A stretch of 64,000 bases of DNA from JBGAPI01 sp044221335 (GTDB lineage: Bacteria > Pseudomonadota > Gammaproteobacteria > Xanthomonadales > Ahniellaceae), in the NCBI GenBank assembly GCA_044221335.1, contig JBGAPI010000017.1:1-64000 (forward strand), written 5' to 3'. The notes beneath the pieces were generated by a model. The model was not told where the DNA came from. It worked only from the letters and a program-made list of their open reading frames with translations, and did no database searches. The position numbers and the translations under genes are program-made. Position 1 is the stretch's first letter; the number at the start of each line of letters is the position of its first letter. Below are positions 51,613 to 60,045 of this stretch, one piece after another.

Positions 51613-53385
51613 GTGCTGACCTGGATCAATTCGCCGATGTGTACTTTCGCCCGCTTCGAAGTGACGTCGCGACGCCCGCTCCGGCTGCTGCTCGCTGCCG
51701 GGCTGCTTCTGGCCCACGGGGCGGCCGGGGCCGCATCCGCGAAACCGGTGGCGGCGGAGCACGGCATGGTGGTGACCGCACAGCATCTCGCGAGCGAGAT
51801 CGGCGTCGCCGTGCTGAAGGACGGCGGCAACGCGGTCGATGCGGCCGTCGCGGTCGGCTACGCGCTGGCGGTCGTCTATCCGGCGGCCGGCAATCTCGGC
51901 GGCGGCGGATTCGCGACCGTGGTGCTGGCGGACGGTCGCCGGACCTTCATCGATTTCCGCGAAGCCGCGCCGCAGGCGGCCCGTGCCGACATGTACCTCG
52001 ATGCTGCCGGTCAGGTGATTCCCAACGCCAGCGTCCGCGGCTGGCGTGCCGTCGCCGTCCCGGGCACGGTCCGCGGGCTCGAATTCCTGCGCGAGAAGTA
52101 CGGCAGCAGGAAGCGGCGCGACCTGCTGGCACCGGCGATCCGGCTCGCCGAGCAGGGCTTCATTCTCGACGCCGGCGATGTCCGGATGCTCGGCGAGGCG
52201 ACCGCCGACTTCCGTGCCGACCCGGCGTCGGCCGCGATCTTCCTGCACGAGGGCCGGCCCTTCGCCGAGGGCGAGCGGCTGGTCCAGAAGGACCTCGGTC
52301 GCACGCTGCGCGCGATCGCCGCCGAGGGCGCTGCCGGCTTCTACGAGGGGCGTGTGGGGACGCGGCTGCTGGCGGCGAGCCAGGCGGGCGGCGGCCTCCT
52401 CGCGGAGGACGACTTCCGCGGATACCAGGTCCGCGAGCTGGCGCCGCTGGAGTGCGACTATCGGGGCTACCACGTGGTGTCGGCGCCACCGCCGAGTTCC
52501 GGCGGCGTCGTGCTGTGCGAGAGCCTCGAAGTGCTGTCCGGCTATCCGCTGGCCGAATGGGGCTTCCGCTCGGCCCGGGCGGTGCACGTGCAGATCGAGG
52601 CTCTGCGCCACGCGTATGCCGATCGCAACGAGCTGCTCGGCGATCCCGACTTCGTGGCCAACCCGGTCGCCCGCCTGATCGATCCGGCGTACGCCGCGCG
52701 GGTGCGTGGCGCGATCGATCCGCAGCACGCCGCCGATTCGAGGAAGCTCCGCGCCGGCGAGCCGGAGCAGGGCGGAAGCAACACGACCCACTATTCCATC
52801 TTGGATGACGCCGGCAACGCGGTGGCGCTGACCTACACGCTCAACGACTGGTTCGGCGCCCGGGTGACCGCCGCCGGCACCGGCGTCCTGATGAACGACG
52901 AGATGGACGACTTCACCGCCAAGCCCGGCGAACCGAACATGTACGGCCTGGTGCAGGGCAAGGCCAACGCGATCGCGCCGGGCAAGCGGCCGCTGTCGTC
53001 GATGACTCCGACCGTCCTCACCCGCGATGGCAAGCCGGTGCTGGTCATCGGCACTCCGGGCGGCTCGCGGATCACCACCGTGGTCCTGCACACCATCCTG
53101 AATCTGGTCGACTATGGCATGGACCTGCAGGAGGCGATCGACGCGCCGCGCTTCCACCAGCAATGGTTGCCCGACCACACCCTGCTCGAGCCGTTCGCCC
53201 TGAGCCCTGACACCCGCGCGATGCTGGAGGGGATGGGCCATCGCTTCGGACCGCCGCAGCCGGCCAACCATGCGGCCGGAATCCTGATCGGCGCGTCCCG
53301 CCTCGGTGGTGCGGCACAGGGCCGGGCGCGCTATTTCGGCGCCAACGATCCGCGCCGCGGGACCGGGCTGGCGCTCGGCTACTGA
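51613..53385 (+). CDS. ggt: Gamma-glutamyltransferase
   Basis: A 590-aa exported enzyme that cleaves gamma-glutamyl bonds such as glutathione. A signal-peptide core (PLRLLLAAGLLLAHGAAGAASA, about 22-43) is followed by AEHGMVVTAQHLASEIGVAVLKDGGNAVDAAVA and YPAAGNLGGGGF. The autocleavage site is in GGSNTTHYSILD; counting from the GTG start at 51613 the nucleophile is Thr391, the number known for E. coli GGT. Later blocks GKRPLSSMTPT and GTPGGSRI are present. The start may instead be ATG 51637. Confidence 0.93.
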   Translation: MLTWINSPMCTFARFEVTSRRPLRLLLAAGLLLAHGAAGAASAKPVAAEHGMVVTAQHLASEIGVAVLKDGGNAVDAAVAVGYALAVVYPAAGNLGGGGFATVVLADGRRTFIDFREAAPQAARADMYLDAAGQVIPNASVRGWRAVAVPGTVRGLEFLREKYGSRKRRDLLAPAIRLAEQGFILDAGDVRMLGEATADFRADPASAAIFLHEGRPFAEGERLVQKDLGRTLRAIAAEGAAGFYEGRVGTRLLAASQAGGGLLAEDDFRGYQVRELAPLECDYRGYHVVSAPPPSSGGVVLCESLEVLSGYPLAEWGFRSARAVHVQIEALRHAYADRNELLGDPDFVANPVARLIDPAYAARVRGAIDPQHAADSRKLRAGEPEQGGSNTTHYSILDDAGNAVALTYTLNDWFGARVTAAGTGVLMNDEMDDFTAKPGEPNMYGLVQGKANAIAPGKRPLSSMTPTVLTRDGKPVLVIGTPGGSRITTVVLHTILNLVDYGMDLQEAIDAPRFHQQWLPDHTLLEPFALSPDTRAMLEGMGHRFGPPQPANHAAGILIGASRLGGAAQGRARYFGANDPRRGTGLALGY

Positions 53386-53931
53386 GGGCGCCGGAGCGGC
53401 GACACCGCTGGGCATCCCGACCGTAGCGTTTCCGGCCACCTTGCCCGTGCGGCAACGGTGACGCGCGCCGCTGCGTCATCGTCGAGGTACGGGACGGCAA
53501 CCGCGAGCGGCGGATGCCCGAACGGGCGGGCGAACCCGGAACCCGGATGAACGGGTGCTTCCGGGGAATTTTCGCTCTTCTTAACGAGTCTGTTCAGTTT
53601 CGGGTCAGGGACGCCGGACGGGCCGAAAACAGCGATGTCGAAATTCCGTGATCGAATTTTGCAGCAGTTGCCGAATAGATCCGTAAGGCCGATCGCGGCC
53701 ACGACCTCGGGGGAGTCCGACGGGCCATGACGATGTACGCAAAACCACCTTAGCGTTCCCGCGATGCCGGGTTTCGACAGGACGTCTCCCCGGCGATCGA
53801 GGCCCGAGGCCTCGACTCAGAACCACGGAACAACCGCACCTCGACCGATACCGCCGAAGCCTGCTTCGTCGGAACGGGCGCGCGCGTCCCGAAAACCAAC
53901 GACAACGATGAACAACTGGAGTGTGGAGACC
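53386..53931. other. Long gap upstream of the HTH/sigma/kinase cluster
   Basis: No gene is identified. The stretch at about 53560-53680 is AT-richer than its surroundings (aattttcgctcttcttaac, gaattttgcagcagttgcc) and is a reasonable place for promoters of the downstream cluster, though no clear sigma-70 pair can be assigned. A minus-strand open frame (53379-53702) shows no motif. Confidence 0.4.
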
Positions 53932-55095
53932 ATGTTCCTGCAATACGCCTGGTTCAACAATCTGGTGACCCTGCGGGCCGTGCTGGCCGCGCCGCAGCTC
54001 GTCGAGCGCGCGGTCGGACTGCGCCGGCAGCACCTCTACGAGATGACCAACGGCCTGCGCGGCGTTCCCGAATGCGTGATCCGCGACATCGAGGCGGCCT
54101 TCGATCTCCCCTGCGGCAGTCTCGACACGCCGCAACCGCTGGTGATCGGCCGCGCGGAGTCGCAGCGCAGCGTCGAGCGCGCGGCGTGGATGAGCGAGCT
54201 GTTGAAGCGGCGCTCCTGCCTGGAACTGTCGACCGCGCTCGGCATCGGATTCCGCACGTGCAGCTCGCTGGCCGCGCGCGGCCAATACGTCTCGCCGGTC
54301 ATCCCGCGGATGATGGCCGAGCTGACCGGCGAGGAGCTGCCGGCCCGGCTTGCCGAACTCGCACCCGGTGCCCATCCGCTGCTGGTCGCGTTCTGCCGGA
54401 CGCCGAAGCCGCTGTCCGAGCGTTCACCGCGGCGCAGCCCGTCGCGCTGGAAGCGCGTCCTGTGCAGCGCCGAGGCGCAGGCGATCTGCGAGCGTGGCGA
54501 TGTCGAGGCGGCCAAGGAACTGTTCTTCGCGCATGACCTCGACGCGCGCTCGCCGGCGCAGGTCGCGTTCCTGCAGCAGACCCGGCTGCGCAGCGCCGCC
54601 CACCTCGCGGGCCACCGGGTGGCGCGGATGCAGCTGGAGCTGTGGATCGAGGAACTCGGGCGCGAGCAGCGCCAGCGCTGGGAGCGCGAGCGCCTCGGCC
54701 TCGAGCGCTACCACGCGATCCGCAACATCGCCTTCGCCCAGCGTCCCGACCGCTGCGTGAGCCATCCGATGCCTGCGACAGGCAGCAACGCACTGCTCAC
54801 CGGGTCGATGCGACAGGGCTGGTGGCTCGACCTTGGCGCCGACGGCATGCTGGCGCTGACCGAGGCGCAGCGCGCGACGCTGTCCCAGGTCGAAATCGGC
54901 ACCGGTCCGCGTTCCTACCCGAACGGCGTCGGCGTTGCCCAGGTCGGGTTCGGCGCGGAGCCGCCGGAGTGGCTGCTGCTGGTGTCCAACTGCGCCGGCG
55001 ACATCCAGCAGGCGCGGATCAGCCCGGAGCGCCTGGCCGAGGTGATCCGCCAGTCCGCCGAATTCGGCCCCCCGCGGCTGCCGCAGGCGGCCTGA
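53932..55095 (+). CDS. Uncharacterised protein with XRE-like HTH regions upstream of the sigma/kinase pair
   Basis: The 387-aa product (from ATG 53932, with TGGAG upstream; an in-frame ATG at 53908 is possible) is not recognised as a family. Near the N-terminus, FNNLVTLRAVL..PQLVERAVGLRRQHLYEMTNG followed by RDIEAAFDLPCGSLD matches the layout of Cro/XRE helix-turn-helix domains. A weaker, second copy appears about 65 residues later (CLELSTALGIGFRTCSSLAARG...PRMMAELTGEEL). The middle is helical and charged. A DNA-binding regulator is inferred. It is on the same strand as the sigma/kinase pair, with a 107-nt gap. Confidence 0.7.
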   Translation: MFLQYAWFNNLVTLRAVLAAPQLVERAVGLRRQHLYEMTNGLRGVPECVIRDIEAAFDLPCGSLDTPQPLVIGRAESQRSVERAAWMSELLKRRSCLELSTALGIGFRTCSSLAARGQYVSPVIPRMMAELTGEELPARLAELAPGAHPLLVAFCRTPKPLSERSPRRSPSRWKRVLCSAEAQAICERGDVEAAKELFFAHDLDARSPAQVAFLQQTRLRSAAHLAGHRVARMQLELWIEELGREQRQRWERERLGLERYHAIRNIAFAQRPDRCVSHPMPATGSNALLTGSMRQGWWLDLGADGMLALTEAQRATLSQVEIGTGPRSYPNGVGVAQVGFGAEPPEWLLLVSNCAGDIQQARISPERLAEVIRQSAEFGPPRLPQAA

Positions 55096-55202
55096 AAAGG
55101 TGGCGGAATCCCGGCGATGAGGGCCCCCGCCCACCCGCCACGGTGCAGAGGCGCCGGGACTTGCGTTATGTTGCCGCTTTGGGAATCAGGCGGAAGCGGC
55201 GC

Positions 55203-55772
55203 ATGGCGGGCGGCGACGTAACAGTGCTGCTGGAACGATGGCAGGCAGGGGACCGGGCGGCGGAGCTGGAGCTCATCAACGCCGTCTACCCGGTCCTGCG
55301 CGACATCGCGCGGGTCCAGATCCGTCGCAACGGCGGTTCCGTGACCCTGCAGGCGACCGAGCTCGTCAACGAGGCCTATGGCCGCCTGTTCGTCGACTTG
55401 TCCGCCGATCTCAGCAGTCGCGAGCATTTCTTCGCGGTGGCGGCCACCGTCATCCGGCGGGTGCTGATCGACTACCTCAGGGCCCGCGGCCGGGTCAAGC
55501 GCGGCGGTCGCCTGCCATTCGTGCCGATCGACCAGATCGACGTCGAGAAGGCGGCGATGATCGACGATTCGGTCGACTGGATCGCTGTCGACGAGGCGCT
55601 GTCCGATCTCGCACTGGTCGACGCCAAGGCGGCGCGCGTCGTCGAGCTCAAGTTCTTCTCGGGACTCACCACCGACCGGATCGCGGCGGTGGAGGGCAGT
55701 TCGGTCGCCACGGTCGGGCGCCAGTGGCGCTTCGCCCGGGCCTGGCTGGCGCAGCGCCTGACCGCGCCGTGA
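55203..55772 (+). CDS. ECF sigma factor, TIGR02999/ECF43-like
   Basis: A 189-aa extracytoplasmic-function sigma factor. VTVLLERWQAGDRAAELELINAVYPVLRDIA is region 2.1; SVTLQATELVNEAYGRLFVDL is the region 2.2 block with the LQxTxLVxEAYxRL hallmark of the group. YLRARGRVKRGG and VELKFFSGLTTDRIAAVEGSSVATVGRQWRFARAWLAQRL (region 4) follow. Thr52 occupies the place of the usual acidic residues contacting the RNA-polymerase beta-prime clamp. In EcfP/EcfK relatives this threonine is phosphorylated by the linked kinase. Its end overlaps the kinase start (GTGA). Confidence 0.92.
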   Translation: MAGGDVTVLLERWQAGDRAAELELINAVYPVLRDIARVQIRRNGGSVTLQATELVNEAYGRLFVDLSADLSSREHFFAVAATVIRRVLIDYLRARGRVKRGGRLPFVPIDQIDVEKAAMIDDSVDWIAVDEALSDLALVDAKAARVVELKFFSGLTTDRIAAVEGSSVATVGRQWRFARAWLAQRLTAP

Positions 55773-58588
55773 GCGCGGCAGTCCGACCGACGCCAGCGGA
55801 GATCGACCGGATGGAGCTCGCCAAGGACGCGGCCACGCGCCTGCAGGAACTGTTCGACGCTGCGCTGGATCGCCCGGAGGACGAGCGTCGCGCGTTCGTG
55901 GAGCGCGCCTGCGCGGACGACCCGGCCCTGCGCGACCAGGTGCTGGCGCTGCTGTCGATCGACCAGCGGATGTCGGGCACCACGGTGCGACCGATCGTCC
56001 TGACGCTGCCGGAGATGATGGCCGACGTCGCCTCCGAGGGCTCGCTGGAGGGCACCCGGGTCGGTCCCTACCTGCTGCACGAGGCGCTGGGTCACGGCGG
56101 CATGGGCCAGGTCTATCGCGCCGAGCGCGTGGACGGGCTGGTGGAGCAGCAGGTCGCGATCAAGTTCATCCGCCGCGAGCTGCTCGATGCCGACGCGCTG
56201 CGGCGCTTCCAGCTCGAACGCCAGCTGCTGGCGAGCTTCGACCATCCGAACATCGCGCGGCTGCTGGATGCGGCGCGGCTCGAGGACGGCACGCCGTACT
56301 TCGTGATGGAGTTCATCGACGGCGTGCCGATCACCGAATACTGCAGCGAGCACGGGCTCGGCGTGCGCGACCGCGTGCTGCTGCTGCGCCGGGTCTGCAG
56401 CGCGGTGTCGGAAGCCCACCGCAAGCTCGTGGTGCACCGCGACCTCAAGCCGAGCAACCTGCTGGTCACCCGCGACGGCACTCCGAAGCTGCTCGACTTC
56501 GGCATCGCCAAGCCGCTCAACCGCGGCGACGTCGAGGCCACCCAGACCTCGCGGCGGTTCTTCTCGCCGCAGTACGCCGCGCCGGAGCAACTGCTCGGCA
56601 CCGAGGTCGGCGTCGCCTGCGACGTCTACGGCCTCGGCCTGCTGCTGTACGAGGTGCTCGCGGAGCAGCCGCCGTTCGACTTCATCGATCTCAGCCTCGG
56701 CCAGATCGAGCGCCTGATCTGCGAGATTCCGCCCGAACTGCCGAGCGTCGCCGCGACCGCCAACCTCGGCTCGACCGCGGTCGGCCGGCAGCTGCGCGGC
56801 GATGTCGACGACATCGTGATGCGCTGCCTGCGCAAGGCGCCGACCGACCGCTATCCGTCGGTCGAGCGGCTCGAGGCCGATCTCGACAACTATCTGGAAG
56901 GCCGGCCGGTCAGTGCACGCGGCGCGCACCGCTGGTACCGCTTCGGCAAGTTCGTCCGGCGCAATCTCGCCGCCGTGGTCGCGGCGAGCTTCGCGCTGCT
57001 CGCGCTGATCGGCGGCATGTGGGTGGCGGTGTGGCAGGCGCGGGTTGCCGAGCACCGCGCCAACGAGCTGGCCGAGATCGCGAGCGTCCAGACCGGCATG
57101 CTGCAGGGCGTGTTCGGCTGGGTGCAGAACAACGGGTTCGACGAGAAGGTGGTCCGCCAGTACCGGCGTTCCCTCGAGCTGTCCGGGGTCGACCCGAAGG
57201 AGACGGCGCTGCGGGTCAGCACGCTCGAGCACGCGCTGGCGACGGTGCCGGTGTTCGACGTGATGTCGCGCGAGATCGACGAGAAGCTGTCGGCCGACGC
57301 GCTGGCGCGGATCGGCCGCTTCCACGACCAGCCGCTGCTGCAATCGAGCCTGCGCGAGACGGTGGTCGAAGGCTACCTGCAGATCGGCCTCTACCCGCAG
57401 GCGCTGCCGCTGGCCGAGTCGATCCTGTCGGCGCGTCGCGAGCTGCTCGGCGACGACCGGCCGGAGACCCAGGCCGCGCTGCGCAACCTCGCCGAGCTGC
57501 GCACCCGGACCCACGATACGGCCGCGGCACGCGAGCTCTGGACCGCCCTGCTGAAGGCCCGCCGCGGCCGCAACGGCGCGCTCGATCCGCTGCTGCACCG
57601 TGCGCTCGCCGGGCTGGCCGAGACCGCGGCGGCCGAGGGCGACTACGACGGCGCGGAGCGGCACTACCGCGAAGTGCTGCGCTCGCTCTCCGACGCCGGC
57701 ATCGACGACGAGCGTCGGGTCCGCACGCTGACCGCGATCGGGGTGCTGAAGATGAGCGCCGGGCGGCTGGCGGATGCGGAGGCGCTGTTCGCCGAGGCCG
57801 GACAGCTGAAGCTGCCGGCGGGGATCGAGAACGATCGGGCGATGCAGGAACTGGCGTGGCAGAACGGCCGCCTGCAGTGGCTGTATCGCCACGGCGACCT
57901 CGCCGCCAGGACGCTGTCCGACGTGATCAAGAGCCAGGCGCATTTCCCGGGCATGACCCAGGTGGCGGCCGGCGCCCGCATCGATCTCGCCACCATCCGG
58001 CTGGCACAGGACAATTTCCCGGCGGTCCGGCAGATCGTCCGCGAGATGCTCTCGGTCCGGGCCGACTTCAAGTGCGACGAGGTGGTCGCGCTGCCGTGCT
58101 TCGTCGACGTCGCCGCCGACGAGCTGGCGCGCGAAGGCAAGTGGGACGAGGCGATCTGGTGCCTGGTCTCCGAGATCAACGATGAGGGTGCGAAGAGCGG
58201 CCTGTCGGAGGCCCGCCGGCTGATGATCCGGATCCACGTCGGCCGCCTGTTCCTGGAAGCGGGACGCGACCGCGAGGCCGTCTCGGTGCTGCAGAGCCTG
58301 TCGCAGGAGGTCTGGGACCGGCTCGAGAAGCTGAACCGCTACGAGGCGGCGCGCTACTACACGTGGTACGCCCGCGGACTTGCCCGGATCGGTCGGCTCG
58401 ACGCCGCCGAGCGCAACCTCGATCTCGCGGGGCCGCTGCTCGACGGCGCCGTGGGCGTCTACAGCGAGTACCAGCGCGACCATGCCGACGCACGGGTGCG
58501 GCTTTACGAGTCGTGGAGCATGAAGACTCTCGATCCCGCGATCAGCCGCAAGCTGCTCGAGGCCCGCCGGGCTTCCACTTCGCCCTAG
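55769..58588 (+). CDS. Transmembrane Ser/Thr protein kinase with TPR sensor region (PknS-like)
   Basis: A 939-aa kinase. A short N-terminal helical segment precedes the kinase domain: glycine loop GHGGMG at about 108-113, Lys132, HRDLKPSN at 223-230, DFG at 243-245, APE near 271. All residues needed for catalysis are present. One helix at about 400-422 leads to a C-terminal region of about 500 residues with TPR-like units (GLYPQALPLAESILSARRELLGDDRPETQAALRNLAEL; AEGDYDGAERHYREVLRSL) predicted to be periplasmic. GTG 55769 overlaps the sigma stop; ATG 55811 is an alternative start. Confidence 0.93.
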   Translation: MSAAVRPTPAEIDRMELAKDAATRLQELFDAALDRPEDERRAFVERACADDPALRDQVLALLSIDQRMSGTTVRPIVLTLPEMMADVASEGSLEGTRVGPYLLHEALGHGGMGQVYRAERVDGLVEQQVAIKFIRRELLDADALRRFQLERQLLASFDHPNIARLLDAARLEDGTPYFVMEFIDGVPITEYCSEHGLGVRDRVLLLRRVCSAVSEAHRKLVVHRDLKPSNLLVTRDGTPKLLDFGIAKPLNRGDVEATQTSRRFFSPQYAAPEQLLGTEVGVACDVYGLGLLLYEVLAEQPPFDFIDLSLGQIERLICEIPPELPSVAATANLGSTAVGRQLRGDVDDIVMRCLRKAPTDRYPSVERLEADLDNYLEGRPVSARGAHRWYRFGKFVRRNLAAVVAASFALLALIGGMWVAVWQARVAEHRANELAEIASVQTGMLQGVFGWVQNNGFDEKVVRQYRRSLELSGVDPKETALRVSTLEHALATVPVFDVMSREIDEKLSADALARIGRFHDQPLLQSSLRETVVEGYLQIGLYPQALPLAESILSARRELLGDDRPETQAALRNLAELRTRTHDTAAARELWTALLKARRGRNGALDPLLHRALAGLAETAAAEGDYDGAERHYREVLRSLSDAGIDDERRVRTLTAIGVLKMSAGRLADAEALFAEAGQLKLPAGIENDRAMQELAWQNGRLQWLYRHGDLAARTLSDVIKSQAHFPGMTQVAAGARIDLATIRLAQDNFPAVRQIVREMLSVRADFKCDEVVALPCFVDVAADELAREGKWDEAIWCLVSEINDEGAKSGLSEARRLMIRIHVGRLFLEAGRDREAVSVLQSLSQEVWDRLEKLNRYEAARYYTWYARGLARIGRLDAAERNLDLAGPLLDGAVGVYSEYQRDHADARVRLYESWSMKTLDPAISRKLLEARRASTSP

Positions 58589-58617
58589 GCACCTCCCAGG
58601 GCGGCGTCGAGTGCGAC

Positions 58618-60045
58618 CTACGCCACTCCCATCCCGCCGATGCCGCTGATCGCGTCGGGATCGAAGCCGGTCAGTTGCGCGAAGCGCCGGCCGCGCTCGA
58701 CGTAGTCGCGGAAGGCCCCGAAGCTCGGGGCGCCGGGGGACAGGAGCAGCACGCCGCCGGACGGGGTCAGTGCGAGTGCCGTGGCGACCGCGGCATCGAA
58801 ATCGGCGCAGTGGCGGCAGGGCTGCGCCGGCGCGGCGCTCGCGAGCTGCGCGGCGATGCGTTCGCCGTTGGCACCGGTCGTCACGACGGCCGCGATGGGG
58901 TCGCGCGCCATGGCCGCGGCGAACGCCGACCAGTCGACCCCGCGATCATGGCCGCCGGCGATCAGCACCGCGGGTCGTCCTCGGTAGTGGGCGAGCGCCG
59001 CGAGGCTGGCATGCGGCGTGGTCGCGATGCTGTCGTTGACGATCAGCCGGCCGTCGCGCTCGCCGAGTTCCTGCAGGCGATGCGGCAGCGCGCGGAACTC
59101 GCCGAGGCGGGCGAGGGCGAGGTCGATGTCGATATCGAGGCGATCGAGCACCGTCAGCGCAGCGCAGAGGTTGAGCGCGTTGTGGCGGCCCGGCAACGGC
59201 AGCCGCGCGCGATCGACGCGGCGGCCATCGGGATGGACGATCGCGGTGCCGTCCGGGTGCCAGCCATCGTCCGCTCCGAATCGCGCCAGCGGCGCGCGCT
59301 CCGCGGCGAACGCATCGGCCATCCCCGCCAGCGCCGCCCGCGCCACCTCGTCCGCCTCGAATCCGGACTCGGCGACAACCACGCTGATGGCCGGTCGCTG
59401 TCCGGGCACGCCGAACAGGCGCAGCTTGTCGGCGTAGTAGCGCGCCACGCTGCCGTGCCAGTCGAGGTGCTCGGGATGGAGGTTGAGCAGCACGGCGACG
59501 TCCGGTGGGCGCGACAGCGTCGCGGTCTGGAAGCTCGACAGCTCGATCACCCAGAACTCGGGCTCGACCGCAGGACAGAGGAGCTCCAGCAGCGGCAGTC
59601 CGATGTTGCCGGCCAGGCCGACGCGCTTGCCGGCGGAGCGCAGCAGGTGCGCGATCAGCGCACTCGAGGTGCTCTTGCCCTTGGTGCCGGTGACCGCGAT
59701 CACCGGTGCGCGGCGGGGCTCGGCGAGCCACAGGGCGGTGCCGCTGCTCAGCTTCGCGCACCAGTCCGGATGCCCGGACAGGGGCGGCTGGTAGGGCGAC
59801 ACGCCGGGCGACTTGATGATCGCGGCGCTGCGGTCCAGCACGGCACGACCGTCGTCGCTCCGGGGATCGACGCGATCGACGACCGCGGCCAGTTCCGCCG
59901 GCAGGGCCGCCACCTCGTCGTCGCGCGCGACCAGTCCGATCCGCTGCCCGGGCGCCAGCGCCTGCAGCACGGCCAGCGCGGCGCGGCCTTCGCGACCGGC
60001 GCCCCAGACGACGACCTCGCGGCCGGCCAGCTCAGCGCAACGCAT
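58618..60045 (-). CDS. murD2: UDP-N-acetylmuramoyl-L-alanine--L-glutamate ligase (MurD2)
   Basis: A 475-aa Mur ligase. VVVWGAGREGRAAL resembles the MurD N-terminus; VIAVTGTKGKSTSSALIAHLL (about 114-134) is the ATP loop, IELSSFQTATLSRPPDVAVLLNLHPEHLDWH and the C-terminal NDSIATTPHASLAAL are also MurD-like. In Xanthomonas oryzae a paralogue of this type (MurD2) adds L-Glu to UDP-MurNAc-L-Ala, and MurL then epimerises it. Assignment to MurD2 rather than MurD rests on the adjacent murL gene, which it overlaps by 14 nt. Standard murD is expected elsewhere. Confidence 0.88.
   Translation of the reverse strand: MRCAELAGREVVVWGAGREGRAALAVLQALAPGQRIGLVARDDEVAALPAELAAVVDRVDPRSDDGRAVLDRSAAIIKSPGVSPYQPPLSGHPDWCAKLSSGTALWLAEPRRAPVIAVTGTKGKSTSSALIAHLLRSAGKRVGLAGNIGLPLLELLCPAVEPEFWVIELSSFQTATLSRPPDVAVLLNLHPEHLDWHGSVARYYADKLRLFGVPGQRPAISVVVAESGFEADEVARAALAGMADAFAAERAPLARFGADDGWHPDGTAIVHPDGRRVDRARLPLPGRHNALNLCAALTVLDRLDIDIDLALARLGEFRALPHRLQELGERDGRLIVNDSIATTPHASLAALAHYRGRPAVLIAGGHDRGVDWSAFAAAMARDPIAAVVTTGANGERIAAQLASAAPAQPCRHCADFDAAVATALALTPSGGVLLLSPGAPSFGAFRDYVERGRRFAQLTGFDPDAISGIGGMGVA

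Noticed and set aside
53379..53702. 107-aa minus-strand open frame after ggt
   Set aside because: It has no ribosome site or family motif and lies in an AT-richer probable promoter region.
55472..58483. 1003-aa minus-strand open frame opposite the kinase
   Set aside because: It is antisense to a kinase with all catalytic motifs and has no motif of its own.
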